DNA from: Archangium violaceum
Lineage (GTDB): Bacteria; Myxococcota; Myxococcia; Myxococcales; Myxococcaceae
Assembly: GCF_016859125.1 (NCBI RefSeq)
Contig: NZ_CP069338.1
Coordinates: forward strand, 9,613,501-9,677,500
Direction of reading: 5' to 3'
Length of the DNA stretch: 64,000 bases
The notes below the pieces were generated by a model. That model saw nothing but the letters and a program-made list of their open reading frames with translations, was not told the origin of the DNA and ran no database searches. Positions 44,016-54,042 of the stretch are shown here, in pieces (the first letter of the stretch is position 1; each line of letters opens with the position of its first letter). The translations under genes were made by a program, and so were the position numbers.

Positions 44016-45239
44016 CTAAGGCGTGGAGTGAGGGGAGTCGTCCGAGGTCCGCTTGCGCAGCCCCTCGGCCACTCCCAGGCGCTCGAGAGCGCGGAGCACC
44101 AGCTCCGACGGGGCTCCCTGCTTGCGGGCCACCGTCTCGGCGAGCTGGGCAAGGGTCTTCGCCCCCGGGAGCTCGTCGCGCACCAGCACCTCGAGCTCCC
44201 TGCGGAGCATGTCCGTGAAACGCTTCTTGATTCCCAGATCCGCCAGGTATTTCTCGCGCCCGAGCAGATCCAACCGCTGGGTGAGGTTGCGCGCGGTGAG
44301 GGCCTCGCGGCGGAAGCGCTCGCGCAGCTCCTCGACCTCCCGGGAGATGCCGAGCTTCGCCTCGAGCTGGTTGAGCTCGGAGGGGCTGAGCCCCAGGGCC
44401 CAGCTGACCCGGCCGGCGGCGCCGCGCTGATCCGTGAAGGCGGCGAGGATGGCCGTGCGCTCGCGGGTTTCCATGGCCTCCATCAACCCGTGAGCCCTCA
44501 GGACTCCTTCCAGCTCCACCAGCGACAGCTCGCCCCGGGCGCCATTGTACTGCTGGGCGAAGGACTTGAGCAGGGCGAAGCGGTGCTCGTGGGACTCCAG
44601 CGCCGCCTCCAGCGCCTCCTTGCCGGAGGCGCGCGTCAGCTCCTGAAGGCTCGTCCTGGGGGCGTCCAGGCGGGTGAAGCGTCCGCGGGGCTTCGGCAGA
44701 TCGCGCTTGAGGAAGCTCGGCGCCTCGGACTCGTCGTAGTCCGACTCCGGCGGGGCGAGCTCCGGCGCGGCGCGCTTCCGGGGGGCGATCCGCTGCTGGA
44801 GCGTCTCTCCGGCCGTCCTGGGCGCCTTCTCGGGCTTCGCGGGCACGGGGGCTGGTATGCCGGCCCTGGGCGCGGGCGTGGCGAAGGAGGGGATTTCCGG
44901 GGCGGGAGCGGGGGCGGGCGGCCGCTTCTCCTCATGGAGGCGGGCCAGCGCCTGCACCACGTCGTAATAGCCGCACCCCTGCCGCACCGCGGCGAGCGAG
45001 GGGTCGGTCCCCTGGAGCACGTCCACCACCGCGAAGGGGCCGAGCGGCGTGGCCGCCGGTTCGCCATCCGTCAAGGTCCGTACACGGAAGTCGTCGGCCT
45101 CGGACAGCAGGGCGAGCGCCTCGCGCACCTCGGTGGGGGTTGCAGGCGACTTCGCTCTCCGACAGAAGTCGGAGACCGCCACCGCCACCGGGGTGGGTAC
45201 GTCATCGGGTTGCCGCTGTCTCTGCCAGTGACTGTTCAT
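44016..45239 (-). CDS. Conserved-looking helical protein, function unknown
   Basis: 407 residues from the ATG at 45239; no Shine-Dalgarno is visible. Residues about 1-95 look globular (SPATPTEVREALALLSEAD, FAVVDVLQGTDPSLAAVRQG), 96-190 are a Pro/Ala-rich linker, and 200-407 are strongly helical and charged (LEAKLGISREVEELRERFRREA, GREKYLADLGIKKRFTDMLRRELEVL). No membrane span or catalytic motif. First gene of the minus-strand cluster running through FmdB to the lipoprotein at 42028, and divergent from fur. No family recognised. Confidence 0.75.
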   Translation of the reverse strand: MNSHWQRQRQPDDVPTPVAVAVSDFCRRAKSPATPTEVREALALLSEADDFRVRTLTDGEPAATPLGPFAVVDVLQGTDPSLAAVRQGCGYYDVVQALARLHEEKRPPAPAPAPEIPSFATPAPRAGIPAPVPAKPEKAPRTAGETLQQRIAPRKRAAPELAPPESDYDESEAPSFLKRDLPKPRGRFTRLDAPRTSLQELTRASGKEALEAALESHEHRFALLKSFAQQYNGARGELSLVELEGVLRAHGLMEAMETRERTAILAAFTDQRGAAGRVSWALGLSPSELNQLEAKLGISREVEELRERFRREALTARNLTQRLDLLGREKYLADLGIKKRFTDMLRRELEVLVRDELPGAKTLAQLAETVARKQGAPSELVLRALERLGVAEGLRKRTSDDSPHSTP

Positions 45240-45365
45240 GAAAGTTGCGGAAAAATGCTCGTTTACAAGGCCGGGTGCCTCTATCTTTGCTGGCAGACGG
45301 GTGTCAATGAATCCGACGGGCCCCAATCTAAACAGCCAGAAGAAGGTGCAAGTCGGTGTTACACC

Positions 45366-45392
45366 CGAACGGGGGTGCATGCATCCCGTTCG
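45366..45392. promoter_or_regulatory. 27-bp palindrome upstream of fur
   Basis: CGAACGGG-GG-TGCATGCA-T-CCCGTTCG: 8-bp perfect outer arms around an inner 8-bp palindrome, 64 nt before the fur start in the 216-bp divergent region. A good candidate operator; it does not resemble the AT-rich classical Fur box. Confidence 0.5.
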
Positions 45393-45455
45393 TTCGGCCG
45401 GTGGACATTCGATGAGACCTGGGGCCACCGTGGTGGGTCGGGAGGCAGGCGAGCC

Positions 45456-45911
45456 GTGAATCATCAGGACATGGACGAGGTCCTTCAGCGCTACATGGCC
45501 CAGCACGGGCTGAAGAGCACGCGTCAGCGGAGCCTCATCATCGACACCTTCTTCTCCGTGGGCGGTCACCTGTCCGTGGAGGAGCTGTGGAACAAGGTGC
45601 GAGAACAGGACGCCAAGGTGTCGGTGGCCACGGTGTACCGCACCATGAAGCTGCTCAACGAGTGCGGCCTGGCGCACGCGCGCAACTTCGGTGACGGGCA
45701 GACGCGCTACGAGGCGGCCGCCGGGCGCGACCACCACGATCACCTCATCTGCACCCACTGCGGCACCATCGTCGAGTTCGAGGACGACCGCATCGAGCAC
45801 ATGCAGGACGCGGTGGCGGCCAAGCACGGCTTCAAGGTGACGTCGCACAAGATGGAGCTGTACGGGGTGTGCCGGAACTGCCAGCGAGCCGCCGCCAAGA
45901 GCGAGGCATGA
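45456..45911 (+). CDS. fur: Fur-family metal-responsive regulator
   Basis: 151 residues. Winged helix with TRQRSLIIDTFFSVGGHLSVEEL and VATVYRTMKLLNECGLA; metal site HHDHLIC (93-99); structural zinc Cys99, Cys102 (CTHCG) and Cys139, Cys142 (CRNCQ). This fits Fur better than PerR or Zur, though metal specificity cannot be read from sequence alone. Start is a GTG with GGAGG 10 nt upstream. The open frame extends far 5' only by chance on the opposite strand of the 44016 gene. The stop overlaps the next gene as ATGA. Confidence 0.92.
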   Translation: MNHQDMDEVLQRYMAQHGLKSTRQRSLIIDTFFSVGGHLSVEELWNKVREQDAKVSVATVYRTMKLLNECGLAHARNFGDGQTRYEAAAGRDHHDHLICTHCGTIVEFEDDRIEHMQDAVAAKHGFKVTSHKMELYGVCRNCQRAAAKSEA

Positions 45912-46429
45912 GGCGCTCGGTCCTGGCGGTGGGCTGTGCGCTGGTGCTGGCCCTGGCCGGGTGCCGCCGGGTGCCCGAGACGCCCGGTGCGACCCTGGGG
46001 CCCTCGCCGTACCTGCGGGAGTTGGCGCTGCCCTATGTGGGCCCCACGCCGCATGACTGGCGCCGGCTGTCCGGGCGCGTGGTGATGGTGGCCTTCTTCG
46101 CCACCTGGTGCTTCCCGTGCGTGGCGGAGCTGCCCACGCTGGAGGCGCTCCAGAAGGAGTACGGTCCCCAGGGCTTCCAGGTGGTCCTGGTGGGCCTGGA
46201 TCTGGATGGGGCGAAGACGCTGGCGCCCTTCGCGGAGCAGTACGCGCTCAACTTCCCGGTGCTGGTGTCCGACGAGCGCATACAGCAGGGCCGGAGCGCC
46301 TTCGGGCTCATTCCCGCGCTGCCCGCCACCTTCCTGCTCGACAAGGAGGGCCAGGTGGCCGGCGCGTGGCAGGGCGTGGCCAGCCACGAGGACACCTCAC
46401 GAGCGGTGGAAAAACTGCTGCGCCGCTGA
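45908..46429 (+). CDS. TlpA/ResA-like thioredoxin lipoprotein
   Basis: 173 residues. Lipobox ALAGC (Cys19); thioredoxin fold with WCFPC (Cys68, Cys71), YGPQGFQVVLVGLDLD and cis-Pro region IPALPATFLLDKEGQV. Membrane-anchored thiol-disulphide reductase of the ResA/TlpA group, used in cytochrome c maturation or general periplasmic thiol reduction. The ATG overlaps the fur stop by 4 nt, so translation is coupled and it probably shares fur regulation. Confidence 0.93.
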   Translation: MRRSVLAVGCALVLALAGCRRVPETPGATLGPSPYLRELALPYVGPTPHDWRRLSGRVVMVAFFATWCFPCVAELPTLEALQKEYGPQGFQVVLVGLDLDGAKTLAPFAEQYALNFPVLVSDERIQQGRSAFGLIPALPATFLLDKEGQVAGAWQGVASHEDTSRAVEKLLRR

Positions 46430-46495
46430 AGCCCGCTACAGGCCTGGAGCGGATTTCTTGCCGGGGGAGTCGCCACTGGTACCTTCCGCCCACTC

Positions 46496-46771
46496 ATGAC
46501 GGTGCGGCGAAAGCTTCTGGGCATAGCGGCGTGTGTGGCCGCGCTCCTCACGCTGGTTTCGGTGGTGGACGCGAAGGGCTTCCGCCGCTACCTGCTCCTG
46601 CGCCAGGACGTCGAGGCCATCCAGGAGCGCAACCGCATCTTGTCCGAACAGAACGACGTTCTCCGCCGCGAGATCAACGCGCTGCGCAACGACCCCACCG
46701 CCCTCGAGCGCGCCGCGCGAGAGGAGCTCGGCTACATCAAGCCGGGCGAGATCGTCTTCCACCTGGAGTAA
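46496..46771 (+). CDS. ftsB: FtsB/DivIC-type cell-division protein
   Basis: 91 residues: short cytoplasmic N-terminus, one transmembrane helix (about 6-26), a coiled coil with Gln/Asn/Leu heptads (RQDVEAIQERNRILSEQND) and the family ending NDPTALERAAREELGYIKPGE. Septum-formation initiator that binds FtsL and FtsQ. It ends 2 nt before the diguanylate cyclase gene. Confidence 0.92.
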   Translation: MTVRRKLLGIAACVAALLTLVSVVDAKGFRRYLLLRQDVEAIQERNRILSEQNDVLRREINALRNDPTALERAAREELGYIKPGEIVFHLE

Positions 46772-46773
46772 TC

Positions 46774-48939
46774 ATGTCCGCGCTCTCGGTCATCCCTCCA
46801 GTCTCCAAGTTCCTGCGCTTCGCGGTGCGCTCCGTGCCCGCCGCGGCCGTGCTGGCCTGCTTCGTCCACATGGCCCGCGGTGGCTTCCGCGGGCTGCAGA
46901 CCCTCGGTTGGACGGAGGCCTCCATCGTCCTCTTCCTGCTCGCCGCGCTGGCGGTGATGGGGTGGAGGCGCTTCACCCGGGGCGCCGTGGGCGCGCCGCT
47001 CTTCCTGCGTGATGACCTGGAGCTGGGCGCAGTGCTCATCGCGTCGGCCTTCATCGTGGTGGCCATCGCCGGGGGCGCGGTGTTCCCCCTCATCTACCTG
47101 CTCATGGCCTTCCTGGTGGCGTTCCTGCCGCGCAACGCGGGCCTGGCGCTGCTCGGTGTGGCGCTCGCGTTCGACGCGCTCGTCACCCTGGGAGGGCAGG
47201 AGCGCAACCTCACCGCCTTCTTCACGCACTCGCTCTTCCTCTCGCTCTTCGCGGGCCTGTACCAGCTGGTGCTCGCCTCGCGCATCGCCGCCGCCCGCCG
47301 CGCGGAGAGTTCCGCGGTGGAGAAGCGCATCAAGGAGGTCGAGGAGCGCGCCCGCACCTTCCGGCTCGTCAGCTCCGGCTCCCACGACAACCCGCCCGAC
47401 GTGAAGGACGAGGAGAAGTGGGTGCTGGCGTCCGTGAAGGAGATTGAAGGCGCGGTGGGCGCGGGGCTGGAGATCGCCGAGACGGCCCTGAAGACGCACA
47501 CCTGCGCGGCCTTCCTGCTCTCCTCGGACGACAAGGGCCTGAAGTTGTACGACTGCCGCAGCATGTCGGACCGGGTGCAGCGCGAGACGTTCAACGCGGG
47601 CGAGGGCATGCTGGGCGGGGTGCTCAAGCGCCGGGCTCCGGTGCGGATGCACTCGGTGCATGGGCTCAAGGGCATCACCTGGTACGACGGGGGCGCCCCC
47701 GAGCTGAAGGCCGTGCTGGCCGTGCCCATCATCGAGGGCAGCGGGCTGGTGCGCGGCGTGCTGGTGGCGGATCGGCTGACGCACAACCCGTTCTCGGATG
47801 ACGACGAGAAGCTCTTCACCACCATCGCGGCGGAGGTGCTGCGCTCCATCGAGGTGGAGCGGGTGATGACGTACATCCGCAAGACGCGCGACGAGAAGGA
47901 CCGGTTCTTCCGTGCCATCGAGGAGCTCAACCGCGCCGGCAGCCCGGAGCAGGTGTTCCTGGCGGTGCTGGAGAGCGCGCGGCAGCTGGCGGGGCTGGAC
48001 TTCTGCGCCGTCACCATCGTGAGCGAGGTGGAGGGCAAGCGCGTCCACAAGGTGGCGCGGATGCTCGGCGTCACGGCGCAGGGCAGCAAGGCGCTCGAGG
48101 GCCGCTCCTTCCCGGATAACAATGGGCTGGTGGCCAACGTGGTGCGCTACGGCGCGCCGCTGCCCGGGCGCGACATCAAGGCCATGGACCGGCAGGTCAT
48201 CTTCGACGAGGAGACGCAGGTGCGTGGCCTCGGGGCGCTGAAGATCTTCCCGCTCACGGCGGGAGACCGGATCCTCGGGACGCTGGTGGCGGGCTCGCGC
48301 CGCAAGTCCGCGCTGGACCATGACGTGCTGCGGATGTTGGAGGTCATCGCCATCCAGGCGGCGCAGGCGGTGCTGCGCGCCCAGTTGTACGAGGCCATGG
48401 AGCGGATGGCCACGACGGACGGCATGACGGGCCTGTACAACAACCGCACCTTCCAGGCGAAGGCGGACGAGATGCTGGCGCACTCGCGGCGCTACGGGCG
48501 CAAGTGCTCGCTCATCCTCACGGACGTGGATCACTTCAAGAGCGTGAACGACACCTACGGCCACCTGACGGGAGACCAGGTGCTCAAGGGCGTGGCGCGC
48601 ATCCTGAAGCAGCAGGCGCGGGACACGGACATCGTCGCGCGCTACGGCGGCGAGGAGTTCGCCATCCTCATGCCGGAGACGGACGCCAAGGGCGCGAAGG
48701 TGATCGCCGAGCGGATCCGCGAGGCCATCAAGGCCGAGGTGTTCCAGACGGAGATGGGGCCGCTGAAGGTGACGTTGTCACTGGGCATCGCGACGGCGCC
48801 GGACCACGGCACGGACAAGCTGGTGCTGGTGGAGCAGGCGGACCAGTGCCTGTACTACGCGAAGCGGCACGGCCGGAACCAGTCGGTGACGGTGGCCGAG
48901 GCGCAGGGCGGAAGGAAGCTGCAGGCTGTCGAGGGTTGA
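46774..48939 (+). CDS. Membrane GAF-GGDEF diguanylate cyclase
   Basis: 721 residues. N-terminal membrane part (about 10-165, five or six hydrophobic segments), coiled linker, GAF domain (about 215-375), second GAF-like domain (about 390-540) and C-terminal GGDEF. The active-site motif is GGEEF (625-629) and the inhibitory RxxD I-site is present as RDTD (616-619), five residues before it, so an active, feedback-inhibited c-di-GMP synthase is expected. DVDHFKSVNDTYGH is the substrate-binding stretch. GGAG lies 6 nt before the ATG. Confidence 0.95.
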   Translation: MSALSVIPPVSKFLRFAVRSVPAAAVLACFVHMARGGFRGLQTLGWTEASIVLFLLAALAVMGWRRFTRGAVGAPLFLRDDLELGAVLIASAFIVVAIAGGAVFPLIYLLMAFLVAFLPRNAGLALLGVALAFDALVTLGGQERNLTAFFTHSLFLSLFAGLYQLVLASRIAAARRAESSAVEKRIKEVEERARTFRLVSSGSHDNPPDVKDEEKWVLASVKEIEGAVGAGLEIAETALKTHTCAAFLLSSDDKGLKLYDCRSMSDRVQRETFNAGEGMLGGVLKRRAPVRMHSVHGLKGITWYDGGAPELKAVLAVPIIEGSGLVRGVLVADRLTHNPFSDDDEKLFTTIAAEVLRSIEVERVMTYIRKTRDEKDRFFRAIEELNRAGSPEQVFLAVLESARQLAGLDFCAVTIVSEVEGKRVHKVARMLGVTAQGSKALEGRSFPDNNGLVANVVRYGAPLPGRDIKAMDRQVIFDEETQVRGLGALKIFPLTAGDRILGTLVAGSRRKSALDHDVLRMLEVIAIQAAQAVLRAQLYEAMERMATTDGMTGLYNNRTFQAKADEMLAHSRRYGRKCSLILTDVDHFKSVNDTYGHLTGDQVLKGVARILKQQARDTDIVARYGGEEFAILMPETDAKGAKVIAERIREAIKAEVFQTEMGPLKVTLSLGIATAPDHGTDKLVLVEQADQCLYYAKRHGRNQSVTVAEAQGGRKLQAVEG

Positions 48940-48942
48940 GAG

Positions 48943-48977
48943 CCCCCTCTCCCCCTGGGAGAGGGTGGGGGTGAGGG
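48943..48977. repeat. CCCTCTCCC-type intergenic repeat, copy B
   Basis: CCCCCTCTCCCCCTGGGAGA followed by GGGTGGGGGTGAGGG. Stem plus trailing GGGGTGAGGG match copy C at 52515-52546. Confidence 0.75.
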
Positions 48978-48979
48978 TC

Positions 48980-49786
48980 GTGAAAGAGCGGAGCCGTGTC
49001 CCCCTGGCGGTGACGACGAGCGGAAAGCCGGAGGACTCGCTGAGCGCACGGGCCCGAGAGGCGGCGCGCCAGTGGGGCCTGCCGTTCATCCCCCGGCGCA
49101 GGAAGGAGCCGATCGGCCCGCTGCTGGAGTCCGCGGCGGAGGCCTTCATCGTCTTCGAGCGCGAGGGCGTGTCGCTCTGGGACAAGGAAGGCTCCTTCAG
49201 CTTCAATCCGGGCATGGCGCACCTGCGCCGGCTGCGGATCCTCTCGGGGCAGACAGGCGGAGATGACGCCCTCGTGCGCGTGGCCGAGCTGCGCGCGGGA
49301 GACCACTTCCTCGACTGCACCCTCGGGCTCGGACAGGACGCGCTGGTGGCGGCGCTGGTGGTGGGGCCTTCCGGGAGGGTGGTGGGCCTGGAGAAGAGCC
49401 TCGCGCTCCACGCCGTCGTGTCCGAGGGCCTGAAGGCCTACGACTACGGCCCGGACTCGTGCCGCGTGGAGACGGTGCACGCCGACGCGCAGATGTACCT
49501 GCGCTCGCTGCACTCGGGCTCGTTCGACGTCGTCTTCTTCGATCCGATGTTCGAGAAGCCCAGGAAGTCCCAGCCTGCGTTCGAGATGCTCCGCCGCTTC
49601 GCCGAGCACGCTCCGCTCACGCCCGAGACGCTCGAGGAGGCGCGGCGCGTGGCGCGGCGATGGGTGGTGGTGAAGGGCTCGAAGTACTCGGACGATCTGA
49701 AGAAGCTGGGCATCGAGGCCGAGCCCGGCTCCCGTTACACGTCCGTCATCTGGGGTCGTGTTCCGGCGGCCTCGTCCAACGATTGA
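48980..49786 (+). CDS. RsmJ-like SAM-dependent methyltransferase
   Basis: 268 residues. SAM site DCTLGLGQDALVAA, acidic loop VVGLEKS, and FFDPMFEKPRKSQPAF, which matches the DPMF/P-H-K motif of RsmJ (16S rRNA guanine-N2 methyltransferase) and related DUF548 proteins. The N-terminal 60 residues (REAARQWGLPFIPRRRKEPI) are longer than in RsmJ, as in Bacillus YpiP-type relatives. The GTG at 48980 is chosen because upstream in-frame starts (48965, 48971) lie inside repeat copy B. RNA as substrate is inferred. Confidence 0.82.
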   Translation: MKERSRVPLAVTTSGKPEDSLSARAREAARQWGLPFIPRRRKEPIGPLLESAAEAFIVFEREGVSLWDKEGSFSFNPGMAHLRRLRILSGQTGGDDALVRVAELRAGDHFLDCTLGLGQDALVAALVVGPSGRVVGLEKSLALHAVVSEGLKAYDYGPDSCRVETVHADAQMYLRSLHSGSFDVVFFDPMFEKPRKSQPAFEMLRRFAEHAPLTPETLEEARRVARRWVVVKGSKYSDDLKKLGIEAEPGSRYTSVIWGRVPAASSND

Positions 49787-49845
49787 GCTTCTGCTCAATC
49801 CCCCCGGAATCCAGCTACGGTCGCGCGCGCAAGGGAGGAAGTCAC

Positions 49846-50649
49846 ATGATGCGTCACACGATGCAGTGGCTGTCCGTAGTGGGGGGGTTGTCCTTGTCGT
49901 GGGCCCTGCCGGCGATGGCGGAGGGCACTCCGGTCGACTGTGGGACCGTCGAGTGCGAGGGCATCCGGGAAGTGAAGGCGCTGTACCAGGCCGAGCTGTC
50001 CTTCTTGCAGGAGAGGGATCGGTACTCGCTGGACCTGGCGGAGGTGGGCTTCGCGCCGGCGGCGTGCGCCGATGGCACGCGCGCGCCCGTGCCGGGAGCG
50101 GGCTGGGTCGCCGGCTGCCACTTCGCCTACAGGGTGACGGCCATGACGGGTTTTCCGAATTCGTCCTACACCGCCATTGCGCAGGGGGCCGCGGGCACGC
50201 CGGCCGAGGGCATCACGCTGCGGATCGGCGCGCCCTCATTCAACAAGATCAACCTCACGCTGGAGCGTGACGGTGTCAGCCGCTACGTGGGCTGGGACGA
50301 GTGCCTGCCGGCCGCCTCCTTCATGTGCTCGGCCCAGCAGCGCGAGGGCCTCCGGGACATCCGGCACCTCTTCACCGCCGAGCGGGCCTTCCTGCAGGAG
50401 AAGGACCGGTACTCGAGCGACATCGCGGAGGTCGGCTTCGCGCCCCTGAGCTGCACGGATGGCACGAACGCTCCGGTCCCGGACAGCACGTGGGTCGGCG
50501 GGTGCCGCTTCATCTACCACGTCGACCTCACGCCCTCCGGCTTCATCGCCACGGCGCGCGCCGTGTCCGGCGTCATCGCGGGCACCACGATGAAGATCGA
50601 CGAGACCGGTTCGGTTTCGATCTCGTCCATCCCCTTCGAGTGCCAGTGA
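49846..50649 (+). CDS. Secreted protein with duplicated pilin-like (GspG/PilA-type) domain
   Basis: 267 residues; signal peptide ending ALPAMAEG. Two similar halves (about 35-145 and 160-267) each read helix LYQAELSFLQERDRYS / LFTAERAFLQEKDRYS, then DxAEVGFAP, CxDGTxAPVPxxxWVxGC and a beta sheet. This helix-plus-sheet plan, with YxxDLxxVGF, is that of the globular part of major type IV pilins and GspG. The hydrophobic pilin N-terminus and prepilin cleavage site are absent, so it is not assembled as a normal pilin. GGGAGGAAGTCAC precedes the ATG. Confidence 0.78.
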   Translation: MMRHTMQWLSVVGGLSLSWALPAMAEGTPVDCGTVECEGIREVKALYQAELSFLQERDRYSLDLAEVGFAPAACADGTRAPVPGAGWVAGCHFAYRVTAMTGFPNSSYTAIAQGAAGTPAEGITLRIGAPSFNKINLTLERDGVSRYVGWDECLPAASFMCSAQQREGLRDIRHLFTAERAFLQEKDRYSSDIAEVGFAPLSCTDGTNAPVPDSTWVGGCRFIYHVDLTPSGFIATARAVSGVIAGTTMKIDETGSVSISSIPFECQ

Positions 50650-50661
50650 GCCCATAAAAGA

Positions 50662-50707
50662 CTTGCCCCAGGGCTCGGAGGAAAGTTTCTCCGGGCCCCG
50701 GGGCAAG
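50662..50707. terminator. Terminator-like hairpin
   Basis: CTTGCCCC(A)GGGC(T)CGGAG pairs with CTCCG(G)GCCC(C)GGGGCAAG over an 8-nt loop, 13 nt after the pilin-like gene; two mismatched positions only. A second hairpin follows at once. Confidence 0.75.
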
Positions 50708-50712
50708 GGGCG

Positions 50713-50740
50713 CGCCAGGGAGAGGGGGAAAACCCTGGCG
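50713..50740. terminator. Second tandem hairpin
   Basis: CGCCAGGG / CCCTGGCG with a 12-nt purine loop (AGAGGGGGAAAA), 5 nt after the first hairpin. Confidence 0.55.
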
Positions 50741-51317
50741 GCACGTCATTGATAACCAGAGGCGAAGGATTGCGCATCACTCCTTCGTGCATGTCGCGCA
50801 CGATTTCCAGGAGTCAACACTGCGCCGCCCTTCACCCGACGCTCACAACCCACTTCGGGACGAGCCATTCCCGGCCCGAGTCATTTCTCTCCAGCACTCC
50901 GTGCCGGGACGCTCGGGATTGGTACCGAACTCTCATCAATTGAGAGCAGTGACCTGGTGACCGACGCTGTTCACGAGTCACCACCCGACGCGCCTTCTCG
51001 CGCGCCTCGAGCTCCAGCCGGAGTGCTTCCTGGGTCTGGGTCGAAGCTTGTGAGCTGGATGCGCATGGGGAAGGGCTCCTGCCGTGCGAGGGGACGCGAC
51101 GCCCCCGAGGGAGCTGACATCGGCCCGAGCGCATGACGCATCGTGTTAGCGCCGGGTGATTCCGCCCTTTCCTCGGAGCGAGAAGAACATCTCTCGTTTT
51201 AGTGGACGATGCGCCTCCAGGGCGGGCAAGGGAGCTTGACCCTCTCACAAGGCGTGGTGATAAGGGCGCTCCCGACGGTTATCCCAAGTTGTCTTCAGCA
51301 CCCCAAGGAGGCAGTTC
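50741..51317. other. Long intergenic region
   Basis: About 580 bp. Open frames on either strand have no ribosome site and implausible composition. Apart from the promoter at 51236-51264 and the AAGGAGG ribosome site before the thiolase, only GGTGAC...GTCACC near 50956-50982 stands out. It could carry an untranslated RNA, but nothing proves it. Confidence 0.4.
51236..51264 (+). promoter_or_regulatory. Sigma-70-type promoter for the thiolase operon
   Basis: TTGACC (51236-51241), 17-nt spacer, GATAAG (51259-51264); the -35 is 5/6 and the -10 4/6 to consensus, about 54 nt before the thiolase ATG. Confidence 0.55.
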
Positions 51318-52496
<1,179 letters not shown>

Positions 52497-52514
52497 ACCA
52501 ACGGGACGCATACT

Positions 52515-52546
52515 CCCTCTCCCTTGGGAGAGGGGCGGGGTGAGGG
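52515..52546. repeat. CCCTCTCCC-type intergenic repeat, copy C
   Basis: CCCTCTCCC-TT-GGGAGAGGG followed by GCGGGGTGAGGG, inserted between thiolase and CoA-transferase A inside the operon. Same layout and orientation as copy B. Confidence 0.75.
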
Positions 52547-52586
52547 TCCACGAGAAGGCCCTCGCCCCGTTCTCGTAGGAGGGGTC

Positions 52587-53285
52587 ATGAACAAGATCAT
52601 CGCGAGCGCGGACGAGGCCGTCCGCGACATCCCGGATGGCGCCACGCTGATGAGCGGCGGCTTCGGGCTGTGCGGCAATCCGGAGAACCTCATCGCGGCG
52701 CTGCACCGCAAGGGGACGAAGGATTTGACCATCATCTCCAACAACTGCGGCACCACCGAGCTGGGCCTGGGGATTCTCCTCAAGGCCAACCAGGTGAAGA
52801 AGATCGTCGCCAGCTACGTGGGCGAGAACAAGGTCTTCGAGCAGCAGATGCTCTCCGGGAAGCTGGAGGTCGAGCTCAACCCGCAGGGCACGTTGGCCGA
52901 GCGCATCCGCGCGGGTGGCTGTGGCATCGGCGGCTTCTTCACGCCGTCGGGCGCGGGCACCGAGCTCTCCAAGGGCAAGGAGACGCGGATGATCGACGGG
53001 CGGCTGCACGTGCTGGAGACGCCGCTCAAGGCGGACTTCACCATCGTGCGCGCCTGGAAGGCGGACACCTGGGGCAACCTGGTGTTCCGCAAGACGGCCC
53101 GCAACTTCTCGCCGATGATGTGCATGGCGGGAAAGGTCACCATCGTCGAGGCCGAGCACATCGTGGCCGCCGGCGAGATCGACCCGGACCAGGTGCACCT
53201 GCCCGGCATCTTCGTGCACCGCATCGTCCAGTCGAAGAATCTCGAGAAGTGGATTGAGCGCCGCACCGTGCAGAAGAAGGCTTGA
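52587..53285 (+). CDS. scoA: 3-oxoacid CoA-transferase subunit A
   Basis: 232 residues. Alpha subunit of succinyl-CoA:3-oxoacid (acetoacetate) CoA-transferase. Signatures GGFGLCGNPENLI, ISNNCGTTELGLG and GCGIGGFFTPSGAGT (oxyanion region). GTAGGAGGGG precedes the ATG at 52587. Paired with subunit B 9 nt downstream. The family also includes acetate-CoA transferases; the full motif set favours acetoacetate activation. Confidence 0.95.
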   Translation: MNKIIASADEAVRDIPDGATLMSGGFGLCGNPENLIAALHRKGTKDLTIISNNCGTTELGLGILLKANQVKKIVASYVGENKVFEQQMLSGKLEVELNPQGTLAERIRAGGCGIGGFFTPSGAGTELSKGKETRMIDGRLHVLETPLKADFTIVRAWKADTWGNLVFRKTARNFSPMMCMAGKVTIVEAEHIVAAGEIDPDQVHLPGIFVHRIVQSKNLEKWIERRTVQKKA

Positions 53286-53294
53286 GAGGACGCC

Positions 53295-53951
53295 ATGCCC
53301 CTGACCCGTGAGCAGATTGCCCAGCGCATCGCCCAGGAGCTGCGCGACGGCTATTACGTGAACCTCGGAATCGGCATCCCCACGCTGGTCGCCAACTACA
53401 TTCCGAAGGGCATCGACATCATGTTCCAGTCCGAGAACGGCATCCTCGGCATGGGACCCTGGCCCATGGAGGGCGAGGAGGATCCGGATCTCATCAACGC
53501 CGGCAAGGAGACGGTGACGGTGGTGAAGGGCGCCGCCTTCTTCGACTCGGCGCTGTCCTTCGGGATGATCCGCGGCGGCCACGTGGACCTGGCCGTACTC
53601 GGCGCCATGGAGGTGAGCGAGCAGGGGGACCTGGCCAACTGGATGATCCCCGGCAAGATGGTGAAGGGCCCGGGCGGCGCCATGGATCTCGCGGTGGGCG
53701 CCAAGCGCGTCTTCGTGACCATGGAGCACGTCAACAAGGAGGGGAAGCCGAAGATCCTCAAGAAGTGCTCGCTCCCCATCACCGGCCTCAAGTGCATCAA
53801 CCACATCGTCACCGAGTACGCCCTCATCGACGTGACGCCCGAGGGCCTCGTGCTGCGCGAGCTGGCCCCCGGCGTGACGGTGGAGCAGGTCCAGGCCATC
53901 ACCGAGCCCAAGCTCAAGATCGCCCCGGACGTGCGTGAGATGAAGATCTGA
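53295..53951 (+). CDS. scoB: 3-oxoacid CoA-transferase subunit B
   Basis: 218 residues. Beta subunit carrying the catalytic glutamate (Glu47 in [10 protein letters not shown]) that forms the glutamyl-CoA thioester. [13 protein letters not shown] and [15 protein letters not shown] are typical. Together with subunit A and the thiolase it forms the acetoacetate-to-acetyl-CoA route. Confidence 0.96.
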   Translation: MPLTREQIAQRIAQELRDGYYVNLGIGIPTLVANYIPKGIDIMFQSENGILGMGPWPMEGEEDPDLINAGKETVTVVKGAAFFDSALSFGMIRGGHVDLAVLGAMEVSEQGDLANWMIPGKMVKGPGGAMDLAVGAKRVFVTMEHVNKEGKPKILKKCSLPITGLKCINHIVTEYALIDVTPEGLVLRELAPGVTVEQVQAITEPKLKIAPDVREMKI

Positions 53952-54042
53952 ACCGGACCTCCGGTTCTCCCGTCGTGCCGCCGCGGTCCCGTCTTCCGGG
54001 GCCGCGGCGGAATACCCAGGCCGGAGCGGAGGTCGAATAAGG

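Noticed and set aside
44028-45455. Extension of the fur frame by about 475 codons
   Set aside because: Antisense to the 44016-45239 gene; Fur homology begins at the GTG at 45456.
50832-51248. 138-codon minus-strand frame in the long intergenic region
   Set aside because: No ribosome site, low-complexity Arg/Ser composition, no motif.
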